Positions 8,297 through 19,380 of a stretch of DNA of 64,000 nt are shown here, piece after piece (position 1 is the first letter of the stretch; each line of letters opens with the position of its first letter). The notes beneath the pieces are model-generated. The model was not told where the DNA came from. It worked only from the letters and a program-made list of their open reading frames with translations, and searched no databases. Source of the DNA: Aurantimonas sp. HBX-1 (lineage in GTDB: Bacteria > Pseudomonadota > Alphaproteobacteria > Rhizobiales > Rhizobiaceae); assembly GCF_021391535.1 (NCBI RefSeq), contig NZ_CP090066.1, forward strand, positions 2,493,501 through 2,557,500. The letters run 5' to 3'. The translations under genes were made by a program, and so were the position numbers.

Positions 8297-8827
8297 TTGC
8301 GCCAGTTGGCGAGAATCCTCGGTGAATTCCTGACCTGGGTGGTCATCGCCCTGATGATCGGTCTGACCGTCGTCGTCGTCTCGGCCGTCATCTACCGGAA
8401 GATGGGTGCCTCGCTCTCCTGGTATGACGAGATCGCCGGCGTGCTGCTCGCCTGGATCACCTATTACGGGGCGGCGCTGGCGGCGCTGAAACGCAGCCAT
8501 ATCGGCTTCGACGACGTGCTGCTGTCGCTGCCGTTGCAGGCGCGGAAGTTCGCCGTCCTCGTGGCCGAGGCGCTGGTGATCCTGTTCTTCGTGCTGCTGG
8601 CCTGGTCCGGGCTCGAGGTCCTCAGCATCCTCGAGGGCGAAAGCCTCGTCAGCCTGACATGGGTGCCGGTCGCCCTCACCCAGTCGATCATCCCGATCGG
8701 CGCCATCCTGTTCATCGTCGCCGAACTGCTCAGCTTTCCGGACTACTGGCGCGACGTGATGGCCGGGCGGTCGCTGGTTCACCCGCCGCTGGCCCACGAG
8801 ACCGCCGAGGAGGGAACCCGGCCATGA
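8297..8827 (+). CDS. dctQ: TRAP transporter small permease (DctQ family)
   Basis: A 176-residue membrane protein with four predicted hydrophobic helices (about residues 11-35, 45-62, 85-108, 124-146) and the DctQ-type loop SWYDEIAGVLLAWITYYGAALA plus LKRSHIGFD. It forms the integral membrane complex with DctM. The start is TTG at 8297, supported by GGGAGG six nt upstream and by the helix boundary; there is no ATG nearby. The stop overlaps dctM by ATGA. Confidence 0.9.
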   Translation: MRQLARILGEFLTWVVIALMIGLTVVVVSAVIYRKMGASLSWYDEIAGVLLAWITYYGAALAALKRSHIGFDDVLLSLPLQARKFAVLVAEALVILFFVLLAWSGLEVLSILEGESLVSLTWVPVALTQSIIPIGAILFIVAELLSFPDYWRDVMAGRSLVHPPLAHETAEEGTRP

Positions 8828-10104
8828 TGATCCTGGCGATGTTCGTCGCGCTGGTCGCGATGGTCTGCATCAACGTGCCGATCGCCGTCGCGCTGGCGCT
8901 GTCGGCGGTGCTGGCGATCTTCCTGACCGACGGCGCCGGCGCCCTCGTGACCATCGCGCTCGACATGTACAACGGCGCGCGCTCGTTCTCGCTGATCGCC
9001 ATCCCGATGTTCGTGCTGGCCGGCGCCATCATGAACGCCACCGGCATCACGCGGCGGCTGATCGCCTTCGTCTCGGCGCTGATCGGCTTCGTGCGCGGCG
9101 GGCTGGCGATGGTCAATGTCGGCGTGTCGCTGTTCTTCGCCGAAATCTCGGGCTCGGCGGTCGCCGACGTCGCGGCCATGGGCTCGATCATCATTCCGGA
9201 GATGAAGAAGCGCGGCTACTCGGCGCCGTTCGCGGCGGCGATCACCTCCTCGTCGGCCTCGCTCGCCATCATCATCCCGCCGTCGATACCGATGATCCTC
9301 TATGCCGTCGCGTCGGGCACCAGCATCGAGCAGCTCTTCGTCGCCGGCGTCGTGCCGGGCCTGATCGGCGCCGCCGGCCTGATGGGCGTCGCCTACTACT
9401 ACGCGGTGAAGTACAACCTGCCGATCGAGGAAGCCTTCAACCTGCGGCACCTGCGCGCCACGTTCCTCGACGCGCTGCCGACCTTCGCCCTGCCGGTGAT
9501 CATCCTCGGCGGCATCTTCGGCGGCTACGTCACCGCCACCGAAGGCGCCGGCGTCGCCGTCGTCGCCTCCATCCTGGTCGGCATCTGGTACCGCGAGGTC
9601 GACTGGAAGCAGCTGAAGCAGGCGATGCTGGAGGGCGGCATCCAGACCGCCGTCGTCATGCTCCTCGTCGCCGCCTCGATCCTGATGGGCAGCTACCTGA
9701 CGCAGGCCCGCGTGCCGCAGGAACTGGCCGCCGGCATCCTCGACATCACCACCAACCAGTACCTGATCCTGCTGATCCTCAACGTCTTCTTCCTGATCAT
9801 CGGGTTCTTCCTGCACTCGGCCGCAGCGATCATCCTGGTCGTGCCGGTGATCGTGCCGCTGATCCAGCAGGCCGGCATCGACCCGGTGCATTTCGGGCTG
9901 GTGGTGACGCTGAACCTTGCCATCGGCCAGCAGACGCCGCCGGTGGCTTCGGTGCTGATCGTCGCCTGCTCGATCGCCAAGGCGAATATCTGGGACGTCT
10001 CGAAAGCCAACCTGCCGTTCATCGGCGTGCTGCTCTTCGTGCTCTTCCTGTGTACCTATGTGCCGGCGGTCCCGATGTTCCTCGTCGAATATTTCTACAG
10101 GTAG
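8824..10104 (+). CDS. dctM: TRAP transporter large permease (DctM family)
   Basis: A 426-residue membrane protein with about 12 hydrophobic segments: the sodium-coupled translocation subunit of the TRAP system. Family signatures include ISGSAVADVAAMGSIIIPEM, SSASLAIIIPPSIPMILYA and the C-terminal NLAIGQQTPPVASVLIVAC. The start at ATG 8824 overlaps the dctQ stop by 4 nt; the open frame extending back to 8659 is antisense-free but lacks a credible start. Four nt separate it from the next gene, so the hydratase and CoA transferase are surely on the same transcript. Confidence 0.93.
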   Translation: MMILAMFVALVAMVCINVPIAVALALSAVLAIFLTDGAGALVTIALDMYNGARSFSLIAIPMFVLAGAIMNATGITRRLIAFVSALIGFVRGGLAMVNVGVSLFFAEISGSAVADVAAMGSIIIPEMKKRGYSAPFAAAITSSSASLAIIIPPSIPMILYAVASGTSIEQLFVAGVVPGLIGAAGLMGVAYYYAVKYNLPIEEAFNLRHLRATFLDALPTFALPVIILGGIFGGYVTATEGAGVAVVASILVGIWYREVDWKQLKQAMLEGGIQTAVVMLLVAASILMGSYLTQARVPQELAAGILDITTNQYLILLILNVFFLIIGFFLHSAAAIILVVPVIVPLIQQAGIDPVHFGLVVTLNLAIGQQTPPVASVLIVACSIAKANIWDVSKANLPFIGVLLFVLFLCTYVPAVPMFLVEYFYR

Positions 10105-10108
10105 CCCC

Positions 10109-10891
10109 ATGAGCCATGACGAACTCCTCTACGAGGTCCGGGGCACGACGGGCTGGATCACGCTGAACCGGCCGCAGGCCCGCAACGCGCTGACCTTCGC
10201 CATGTACGAGGGCCTGGCGGAGATCTGCCGGACGGTGCCGACCGACGGATCGGTGAAATGCCTCGTCGTCACCGGCGCCGGCGAGAAGGCGTTCGCCGCC
10301 GGCACCGACATGACGCAGTTCCGCGGCTTCTCCACCGACCAGGACGCGCTCGACTACGAGCACAAGATGGACGTGGTGCTGGGCGCGGTGGAGGCCTGCA
10401 GGCTGCCGATTATCGCGGCGATCTCGGGCGCCTGTACCGGCGGCGGCGCCGGCATCGCAGCAGCCTGCGACATCCGCATCGCCACCGCGGACCTGCGCTT
10501 CGGCTTTCCGATCGCGCGCACTCTCGGCAACTGCCTGTCGATCGCCAATCTCTCGCGCCTGTCCGGCCTGATGGGCCCCGGCCGCACCAAGGAGATCATC
10601 TTCACCGCCCGGCTCATCGGCGCGGAGGAGGCAGCGTCCTGCGGCCTCGTCTCGGAGATCGTCCCCGACCACGCGGCGCTGATCGCCCGCGCGGAGGAAC
10701 TCGCCACGCTGCTTGCCGGGCACGCCCCGATCACGCTCGCCACCACAAAGGAGGCGATGCGGCGCCTGCGCGTCGAGGGCGCCGGCGCCAACGACCGCGA
10801 TCTCGTCGTCCAGGCCTATATGAGCGCCGACTTCAAGGAGGGTATCGAAGCTTTCCTCGGCAAGCGCAAACCCGAATGGAAGAACCGCTGA
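10109..10891 (+). CDS. Enoyl-CoA hydratase/isomerase family protein
   Basis: A crotonase-fold protein of about 260 residues. The oxyanion-hole segments are visible: GEKAFAAGTDMTQFRG and ISGACTGGGAGIAAACDIRIAT. The two catalytic Glu of classical hydratases are not both obvious (the region after IAAACDIRIAT reads LRFGFPIARTLGNC), so isomerase, hydratase or another crotonase activity are all possible. ATG 10109 follows the dctM stop by 4 nt; the TGATG at its end couples it to the CoA transferase. Together with the transferase it resembles a CaiB/CaiD-like pair acting on an imported acid as its CoA thioester (inference). Confidence 0.85.
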   Translation: MSHDELLYEVRGTTGWITLNRPQARNALTFAMYEGLAEICRTVPTDGSVKCLVVTGAGEKAFAAGTDMTQFRGFSTDQDALDYEHKMDVVLGAVEACRLPIIAAISGACTGGGAGIAAACDIRIATADLRFGFPIARTLGNCLSIANLSRLSGLMGPGRTKEIIFTARLIGAEEAASCGLVSEIVPDHAALIARAEELATLLAGHAPITLATTKEAMRRLRVEGAGANDRDLVVQAYMSADFKEGIEAFLGKRKPEWKNR

Positions 10892-12105
10892 TGGCTGCCG
10901 CCAAGGGCCCGCTCGAGGGCATGAAGGTCGTCGAGCTGGCGCATATCATGGCCGGCCCGGTGTGCGGCATGATGCTCGCCGACATGGGCGCCGACGTCGT
11001 CAAGGTCGAGAAGCCGGAAGGCGACGACACCCGCCGCTTCCTGCCGCCGGACATCAACGGCGAATCCGCCGCCTACATGATGATGAACCGCAACAAGCGC
11101 GGCATCGTCCTCGACCTCAAGAGCGACGACGGCAAGGCGGTGCTCCGGCGCATGCTGGAGACCGCCGACGTCGTCATCGAGAACTACCGCATGGGCACGA
11201 TGGAGAAGCTCGGCCTCGGCTACGAGACGCTGCGCGAGGCCAATGCCGGGCTGATCTACTGCGAAATCTCCGGCTTCGGCCGCACCGGGCCCTATGCCGG
11301 CCGCGGCGGCTTCGACCTGATCGCTCAAGGGATGAGCGGGCTGATGTCGATCACCGGCGAGGGCGCCGGTCGCCCGCCGGTGAAGTCCGGCGCGCCGGTC
11401 ACCGACATCACCGCCGGCATCCTCGGCGCCCTCGGCTGCGCCGCCGCCTATGCCCGCAAGCTGCAGACCGGCGAAGGACAGAAGATCGACACCTCGCTGT
11501 TCGAGGCCGGCATCACCCATACCTACTGGCAGTCGGCCATCGCCTTCGCCACCGGCGTGGCGCCGGGACCGCTCGGCTCCGCCCACCCGCTGAACGCCCC
11601 CTACCAGGCCTTCCGCACGGAAGACGGCTGGATCAATCTCGGCGCGGCCAACCAGAAGAATTGGGAGCGCATGCTGGCGGTGATCGGCGCCGGGGAACTC
11701 GCCTCCGACCCGCGCTTTGCCGACAATCACGGCCGCATGCAGAACCTTGCCGCCCTCGCCGAGATCCTCGACGGGCATTTCTCCACCCGGACGTCGGCCG
11801 AATGGCTGGAACGGCTGGAGGCGGCCGGCGTCCCGGCGGGGCCGGTGCTCGACGTCGGCGAGATGCATCGCGACCCGCAGACCCTTTATCGCGAGATGGT
11901 GGTCGAAACGACGCACCCGACGGCCGGGCCGGTCAAGGCGATCGGCCTGCCGATAAAGTTTTCCGAGACGCCCGGCGGCGTCACCCGCCCGGCGCCGCTG
12001 CTCGGCCAGCACAGCCGCGAGGTGCTGGCGGAATACGGCTGGGACGACGCTTCCGTCGATGCGCTGCTGGCATCCGGCGCGGTGCGCGAGAGCGCGGCCC
12101 GCTGA
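10891..12105 (+). CDS. CaiB/BaiF (class III) CoA transferase
   Basis: A family III CoA transferase of about 404 residues. It begins with GMKVVELAHIMAGPVCGMMLADMGADVVKVEKPEGDD, split here as VVELAHIMAGPVCGMMLADM and ADVVKVEKPEGDD; the catalytic Asp is expected in GFDLIAQGMSGLMSITG. Such enzymes move CoA between carboxylic acids by an acyl-Asp intermediate. ATG 10891 overlaps the hydratase stop by one base (TGATG). It probably activates the substrate imported by the TRAP system; the donor (e.g. succinyl-CoA) cannot be read from the sequence. Confidence 0.9.
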   Translation: MAAAKGPLEGMKVVELAHIMAGPVCGMMLADMGADVVKVEKPEGDDTRRFLPPDINGESAAYMMMNRNKRGIVLDLKSDDGKAVLRRMLETADVVIENYRMGTMEKLGLGYETLREANAGLIYCEISGFGRTGPYAGRGGFDLIAQGMSGLMSITGEGAGRPPVKSGAPVTDITAGILGALGCAAAYARKLQTGEGQKIDTSLFEAGITHTYWQSAIAFATGVAPGPLGSAHPLNAPYQAFRTEDGWINLGAANQKNWERMLAVIGAGELASDPRFADNHGRMQNLAALAEILDGHFSTRTSAEWLERLEAAGVPAGPVLDVGEMHRDPQTLYREMVVETTHPTAGPVKAIGLPIKFSETPGGVTRPAPLLGQHSREVLAEYGWDDASVDALLASGAVRESAAR

Positions 12106-12118
12106 TGGCGGGACGCGC

Positions 12119-13402
12119 ATGACCCGCACCGACCGCTTCGACGACCTTGCCGGTGCAGGGGCGGACGAGGTTCAGGCCGGGCTCGCCGAACGGGTGCGCG
12201 GCGAGGCGCAGCGTCTCAGGCACGAACGGCTGAACCTCTATGCCGGCGCCAACATCCTGACGCCGGCGCTCGCCGCCGGCTTCGACCCGACGCTGAGCCT
12301 GATGCCCTTCATGGGCCCGCCGCACGACAAGGAGCAGCCGGGCAGCGACTTCGCCGCCTCGCTGGAAGTTCTCACCAGCCGGCTGGCCTGCGAGGTCTTC
12401 GAGGCGGCATGGGGCGACTGCCGCCTGCCGAGCTGCACCATCGCCAATCTCGCCGTCTTTGCCTGCTTCACCGCCCCCGGGGACACGATCCTCGCCCCGG
12501 CGGCGAGCGATGGCGGCCATCTCAGCCAGCGCCGCGGCGGCACGCCGTCGCTGTTCGGCCTCGACATCGTCGAGCTGCCCTTCGACGCCGCGCGGCAGTG
12601 CCTCGACGCGCTGGCGACCGCCGCGCTGATCCGCGCCCACCGGCCGCGCCTGGTGATGCTCGGTCGCAGCGTGATGCTCGGTCCGGACACGCTCGAACCC
12701 GTCGTCGCCGCGGCCCGGGAAACCGGCGCACTGACGGTCTACGACCTGTCGCATGTCGCCGGCCTCGCCGCCGGCAGAGTCTTTCCCAATCCGCTTCGCG
12801 CCGGCGTCGATCTCCTGACCATGTCGACCTACAAGACGCTGGCCGGTCCGACCGGCGCCATCGTCGCCGGCGCCGACCGGGAGACCGGCGAGCGCTTCGC
12901 CCGCTTCGTCGACGGCGCCCTCCTCGCCAACCAGGACCTGGCGCGCCTGCCGGCCCTCGCCGGCGTCCTTGCCGAGTTCCGTGACGGCGGGTCCTATGCG
13001 CGCCGGACGATCGAGCTGGCGACCGCGCTCAAGGCGGCGCTGGCCGCGGCGGGCCTGCCGGTGCTCCTGCCAGGCGTGCCAGCGCAAAGCCATCAGGTTG
13101 TCGTGCCGATCGGCGATCTCGATGCTACCAAGGCGGCGATGGCGGCGCTGGAGCGCGGCCATCTGCTGGTCGGGCGCTGCCCCGTGCCCGGCACGCGCGG
13201 CGCCCACGGCCTGCGCTTCGGCAGCCAACTCGCCGCCCGCATCGGCATCGCCCCGGACAGGCTGACGGATGTCGCCGCGGCCGTCGCGGCGCTGCTCGGC
13301 GCGGCGCGGGCGGCCGGCGAAGCTCCGGCAGAGGACGATGCGGCGGTGCTCGCCTGCCGGTGCGCGGTGGCGGCAGCGCTCGCATCGGCGCCGCCGGGGT
13401 AG
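12119..13402 (+). CDS. Serine hydroxymethyltransferase-like PLP enzyme (divergent)
   Basis: A PLP fold-type I protein of about 427 residues related to SHMT. SHMT-like landmarks are SDGGHLSQRRGG (compare LSHGGHLTHG), the cofactor Asp/His in VYDLSHVAGLAAGRVF and the Schiff-base Lys in STYKTLAGPTGAIV (compare THKTLRGPRGG). The N-terminal folate/substrate region (NLYAGANILTPAL in place of the ENI/VLEAQGS region) is clearly altered, so it may be an SHMT, a 2-methylserine-type transferase or a beta-hydroxy-amino-acid aldolase. It sits between the CoA transferase (13 nt gap) and gcvT, which suggests one-carbon or glycine chemistry. It is not the housekeeping glyA by appearance. Confidence 0.7.
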   Translation: MTRTDRFDDLAGAGADEVQAGLAERVRGEAQRLRHERLNLYAGANILTPALAAGFDPTLSLMPFMGPPHDKEQPGSDFAASLEVLTSRLACEVFEAAWGDCRLPSCTIANLAVFACFTAPGDTILAPAASDGGHLSQRRGGTPSLFGLDIVELPFDAARQCLDALATAALIRAHRPRLVMLGRSVMLGPDTLEPVVAAARETGALTVYDLSHVAGLAAGRVFPNPLRAGVDLLTMSTYKTLAGPTGAIVAGADRETGERFARFVDGALLANQDLARLPALAGVLAEFRDGGSYARRTIELATALKAALAAAGLPVLLPGVPAQSHQVVVPIGDLDATKAAMAALERGHLLVGRCPVPGTRGAHGLRFGSQLAARIGIAPDRLTDVAAAVAALLGAARAAGEAPAEDDAAVLACRCAVAAALASAPPG

Positions 13403-13485
13403 ACGCGCCGCCCGACTGGGACTAACCACCACCCGGCCTATCGTCCGCACGGACGAATCGCGACTTTCACAAGGAGCTGGCGCGC

Positions 13486-14619
13486 ATGACGGACCTCAAG
13501 CGGACCCCGCTTTACGACCTCCACGTCTCGCTGGGTGCGCGGCTGGTGCCATTCGCCGGCTACGAGATGCCGGTGCAGTACCCCGCCGGGATCATGAAGG
13601 AACACCTTCACACCCGCAGCGCCGCCGGGCTGTTCGACGTCTCCCATATGGGGCAGATCGCGATCCGCCCGCGCTCCGGCAAGCTGCGCGACGCGGCGCT
13701 GGCGCTGGAGACGCTGGTCCCGGTCGACGTCGCCGGCCTTCCCGAAGGCCGCCAGCGCTACGGCCTCTTCACCGACGAGTCGGGCGGCATTCTCGACGAT
13801 CTGATGATCGCCAACCGCGGCGACCATCTGTTCCTCGTCGTCAACGCCGCCTGCAAGGAGCAGGACCTGGCGCATCTGGAGGCCGGCCTCGCCGCCACCT
13901 GCACCGTCGAGAACCTGCCGCATCGGGCATTGCTCGCCCTGCAGGGACCGACGGCGGAAGCGGCGCTGGCGACGCTCGCTCCCGACGTTGCCGGCATGCG
14001 CTTCATGGACGTCCGGGCGGTCGAGCTCGTCGGCGCCGGCTGCGTCGTCTCGCGCTCCGGCTATACCGGCGAGGACGGGTTCGAGATCTCGGTGCCGGCA
14101 GCCGATGCGGCGCGGCTTGCACAAGCGCTGCTCGCCATCGACGGCGTGGCGCCGGTCGGGCTCGGGGCCCGCGACTCCCTGCGCCTGGAAGCCGGCCTCT
14201 GCCTGCACGGCAACGACATCGACACCACCACGACCCCGGTGGAAGCGTCCCTCGAATGGGCGATCCAGAAGATCCGGCGCGCCGGCGGCGAACGCGCCGG
14301 CGGCTTTCCCGGCGCCGACACGATCCTAAAGCAGCTGTGCGCGGGCGCCGCGCGCCGGCGCGTCGGGCTGCGGCCCGAGACCAAGGCGCCGATCCGCGCC
14401 GGCACGCCGCTCTATGCCGAGGAGGAAGGCGGCGAGCCGATCGGCGCCGTCACCTCCGGCGGCTTCGCGCCCTCTCTGGAGGCGCCCGTCGCCATGGGCT
14501 ACGTTCCGACGAAACAGGCGGGAGTGGGCACCCGTCTCTTTGCGGAGGTGCGCGGCAAGCGGCTTCCCGTCGTCGTCACCTCCCTGCCCTTCGTCACGCC
14601 CGGCTACAAGCGCCGGTAG
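13486..14619 (+). CDS. gcvT: Glycine cleavage system T protein (aminomethyltransferase)
   Basis: A 377-residue T protein that moves the methylene group from the H-protein-bound aminomethyl to tetrahydrofolate, releasing ammonia. The N-terminus TPLYDLHVSLGARLVPFAGYEMPVQY is characteristic; ALLALQGPTAEAAL, SRSGYTGEDGFEISV and the C-terminal SGGFAPSL...AMGYVP follow in the right order. Length is normal. AAGGAGCTGGCGCGC precedes ATG 13486. The 83-nt gap after the SHMT-like gene has no room for, and no sign of, a glycine riboswitch. It is first of gcvT-gcvH-gcvP. Confidence 0.97.
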   Translation: MTDLKRTPLYDLHVSLGARLVPFAGYEMPVQYPAGIMKEHLHTRSAAGLFDVSHMGQIAIRPRSGKLRDAALALETLVPVDVAGLPEGRQRYGLFTDESGGILDDLMIANRGDHLFLVVNAACKEQDLAHLEAGLAATCTVENLPHRALLALQGPTAEAALATLAPDVAGMRFMDVRAVELVGAGCVVSRSGYTGEDGFEISVPAADAARLAQALLAIDGVAPVGLGARDSLRLEAGLCLHGNDIDTTTTPVEASLEWAIQKIRRAGGERAGGFPGADTILKQLCAGAARRRVGLRPETKAPIRAGTPLYAEEEGGEPIGAVTSGGFAPSLEAPVAMGYVPTKQAGVGTRLFAEVRGKRLPVVVTSLPFVTPGYKRR

Positions 14620-14638
14620 ACACTGAAGGAATATTCCG

Positions 14639-15007
14639 ATGCTGAAATACACCAAGGAGCACGAGTGGCTGCGGATCGAGGGCGACGTGGCGACGGTGGG
14701 CATCACCCCGCACGCCTCGGTGCAGCTCGGCGACCTGGTCTTCGTCGAACTGCCGGCCGTCGGCGCGAATTTCGCCAAGGGTGACGACGCGGCCGTGGTG
14801 GAATCGGTGAAGGCCGCCTCGGAGATCTACGCGCCGCTCGACGGCGAGATCATCGAGGTCAACCAGGCGATCGTCGACGACCCGTCGATCGTCAACAGCG
14901 ATCCGGCCGAAGCCGGCTGGTTCTTCAAGATGAAGCTCGCCGATGCCAGCGCCGCGGCGGAGTTGATGGACGAGGACGCCTACAACGCGATGGTCGGGCA
15001 GGCCTGA
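14639..15007 (+). CDS. gcvH: Glycine cleavage system H protein
   Basis: A 122-residue lipoyl carrier protein that shuttles the aminomethyl intermediate among P, T and L proteins. The N-terminal KYTKEHEWLRIEGDVATVGIT and the lipoylation site ESVKAASEIYAPLDGEI (K58) are textbook. It begins 19 nt after gcvT and ends 4 nt before gcvP. The L protein (dihydrolipoamide dehydrogenase) is not in the window and is presumably shared with other complexes. Confidence 0.98.
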   Translation: MLKYTKEHEWLRIEGDVATVGITPHASVQLGDLVFVELPAVGANFAKGDDAAVVESVKAASEIYAPLDGEIIEVNQAIVDDPSIVNSDPAEAGWFFKMKLADASAAAELMDEDAYNAMVGQA

Positions 15008-15011
15008 TCCG

Positions 15012-17864
<2,853 letters not shown>

Positions 17865-17894
17865 CCGCCCCCTGCCACCGCGCCGGCATTCGGC

Positions 17895-18338
17895 ATGGGT
17901 GATCCGGGGCTTTACGGCGGGCTGATGCTCGCCTCGTTCCTGGCGGCGACGCTGCTGCCGGGATCCTCCGAGGCGCTGCTCTCCGGGCTGCTCGCCAATG
18001 GCTACGGCGAGCCCCTCCTGCTCGTCGCCGCCGCCTCCTTCGGCAACGTCACCGGGTCGCTCGCCAACTTTCTCTGCGGGCGCTTCCTCGCCCGCTTCAT
18101 GGGGCGGCGCTGGTTTCCGGTGTCGGAAGCGGCCTATGGACAGGCAGCGTCCTGGTTCGAGCGCTTCGGGCTCTGGACGCTGCTGTTCGCCTGGGTGCCG
18201 ATCGTCGGCGATCCGCTGACCGTGGTCGCCGGCGCGCTGCGGACGCCGCTCGTGCCGTTCGTCGTGCTGGTCAGCGTCGGCAAGGTGCTGCGCTATTCCG
18301 GCGTCGCCGCCGCGACGCTGTGGTGGACCGGCGGCTGA
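17895..18338 (+). CDS. YqaA family (DedA-related) membrane protein
   Basis: A 147-residue integral membrane protein with four to five hydrophobic segments. It resembles YqaA/SNARE-associated proteins: FLAATLLPGSSEALLSGLL near the N-terminus, AASFGNVTGSLANFLCGRF, and WVPIVGDPLTVVAGALR as the re-entrant loop motif. The role is unknown; related DedA proteins are linked to lipid transport and membrane potential. It follows gcvP by 30 nt and may ride on the same transcript. Confidence 0.75.
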   Translation: MGDPGLYGGLMLASFLAATLLPGSSEALLSGLLANGYGEPLLLVAAASFGNVTGSLANFLCGRFLARFMGRRWFPVSEAAYGQAASWFERFGLWTLLFAWVPIVGDPLTVVAGALRTPLVPFVVLVSVGKVLRYSGVAAATLWWTGG

Positions 18339-18425
18339 GAAGGTCCTGCCGCGCCGCGATCGCAGGGCAGCGGCGATGCCCAAGTTGGCGCCAGTCAAGC
18401 GGCGCCCCGCCGGCCGTCGCCTCGG

Positions 18426-19199
18426 TCACAGCGAGTTGGCGGCATCCACCAGATGCGGGACGATGGCGGCCTCGATGCGGGCGCGGTCCCATTTGAGGCC
18501 CGAGACCGAGCACTGGATCGCCGCCGTGCGGCGTTTGCCGCGCACCGGTGCGGCGATGCCGACCTCGTTCATCAGCAGCTCGTCATAGCCGATCGCGTAG
18601 CCGGTCTCGGCGGCCTCGTCGATGAGGCGCAGCACCGCCATGCGGTCCATCACCGTGTTCTGCGTGTAGCGCTTCATCGGCCATTCCTCGGCGCAGCGGC
18701 GGCGCTCCTCCGGCGGCCGAAGCGATAGCATCGCCCGACCGCTGGAGGTGTTCAGCGCCGGCGCGCGCCGGCCGACGATGGTCGCGGCGTAGCTGGTGCG
18801 GGCATTCGGCATGCGGGCGGCATAGACGATGCTGTCGCCGTCGAGCAAAGCGAGATTCACCGTCTCGCCCAGCGCCTGCCGCAGGTCGATCAGCCGCGGC
18901 ATCGCCGCCCGCACCGTCTCGTCCGCGAAAAGGAAGGCGTTGGCGAGTTCGAGGAACTTGATCGCCGGCCGATACCGCCGGGTCTGCGGATCCTTTTCCA
19001 GATAGCCGAGCCGATGGAACGTGTTGGCGAAGCGCTGCGTCGCACTCTTGTCGAGCCCGGTCGCCGCCGCGAGATCGCGCAGCCCCATCTCGCTATGGGT
19101 CTCGTCGAAGGCGGCGAGGACGCGCATGCCCTTCTCGAGAGAAGAAACAAACAACGTGTCCTGCCTGGGAGCAATCGAATCCATCTGCCGTTCCGTCAT
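18426..19199 (-). CDS. IclR family transcriptional regulator
   Basis: A regulator of about 257 residues with an N-terminal winged helix (SLEKGMRVLAAFDETHSEM, then LRDLAAATGLDKSATQRFAN) and a C-terminal IclR effector domain (about residues 85-255; ATIVGRRAPALNTSSGRAML, TGYAIGYDELLMNEVGIAAP). It is divergent from the gamma-glutamyltransferase that heads the peptide-uptake island and so probably controls it. Starts at ATG 19211, 19199 or 19184 are all possible; none has a good ribosome-binding site, and I use 19199. A partial palindrome overlapping the 5' end may be its operator. Confidence 0.9.
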   Translation of the reverse strand: MTERQMDSIAPRQDTLFVSSLEKGMRVLAAFDETHSEMGLRDLAAATGLDKSATQRFANTFHRLGYLEKDPQTRRYRPAIKFLELANAFLFADETVRAAMPRLIDLRQALGETVNLALLDGDSIVYAARMPNARTSYAATIVGRRAPALNTSSGRAMLSLRPPEERRRCAEEWPMKRYTQNTVMDRMAVLRLIDEAAETGYAIGYDELLMNEVGIAAPVRGKRRTAAIQCSVSGLKWDRARIEAAIVPHLVDAANSL

Positions 19200-19207
19200 G
19201 ATGCACT

Positions 19208-19224
19208 GCACAAATTATGCGCAG
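19208..19224. promoter_or_regulatory. Candidate IclR operator
   Basis: The 17-nt imperfect palindrome TGCACAAATTATGCGCA reads TGCGCATAATTTGTGCA on the other strand, agreeing at 12 of 17 positions. It overlaps the start region of the IclR gene in the divergent gap to the gamma-glutamyltransferase. Operator function is inferred from position and symmetry. Confidence 0.4.
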
Positions 19225-19380
19225 CGGCGGGTGTTGACTAGTTCGTGACCTGATGCGTAGCTTAGCATATTACAGTCGCGGATATCACATTATGATACTT
19301 GCCGAAATCGCTACCTCGCCGAAATCGCCGCCCGGGGCTCCCGGGGGGACGAGCGTGGCGCCGCGCCGACAGCCCGCGCG

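Noticed and set aside
13403..13485. Glycine riboswitch before gcvT
   Set aside because: The 83-nt gap is too short for a tandem glycine aptamer and shows no conserved aptamer core.
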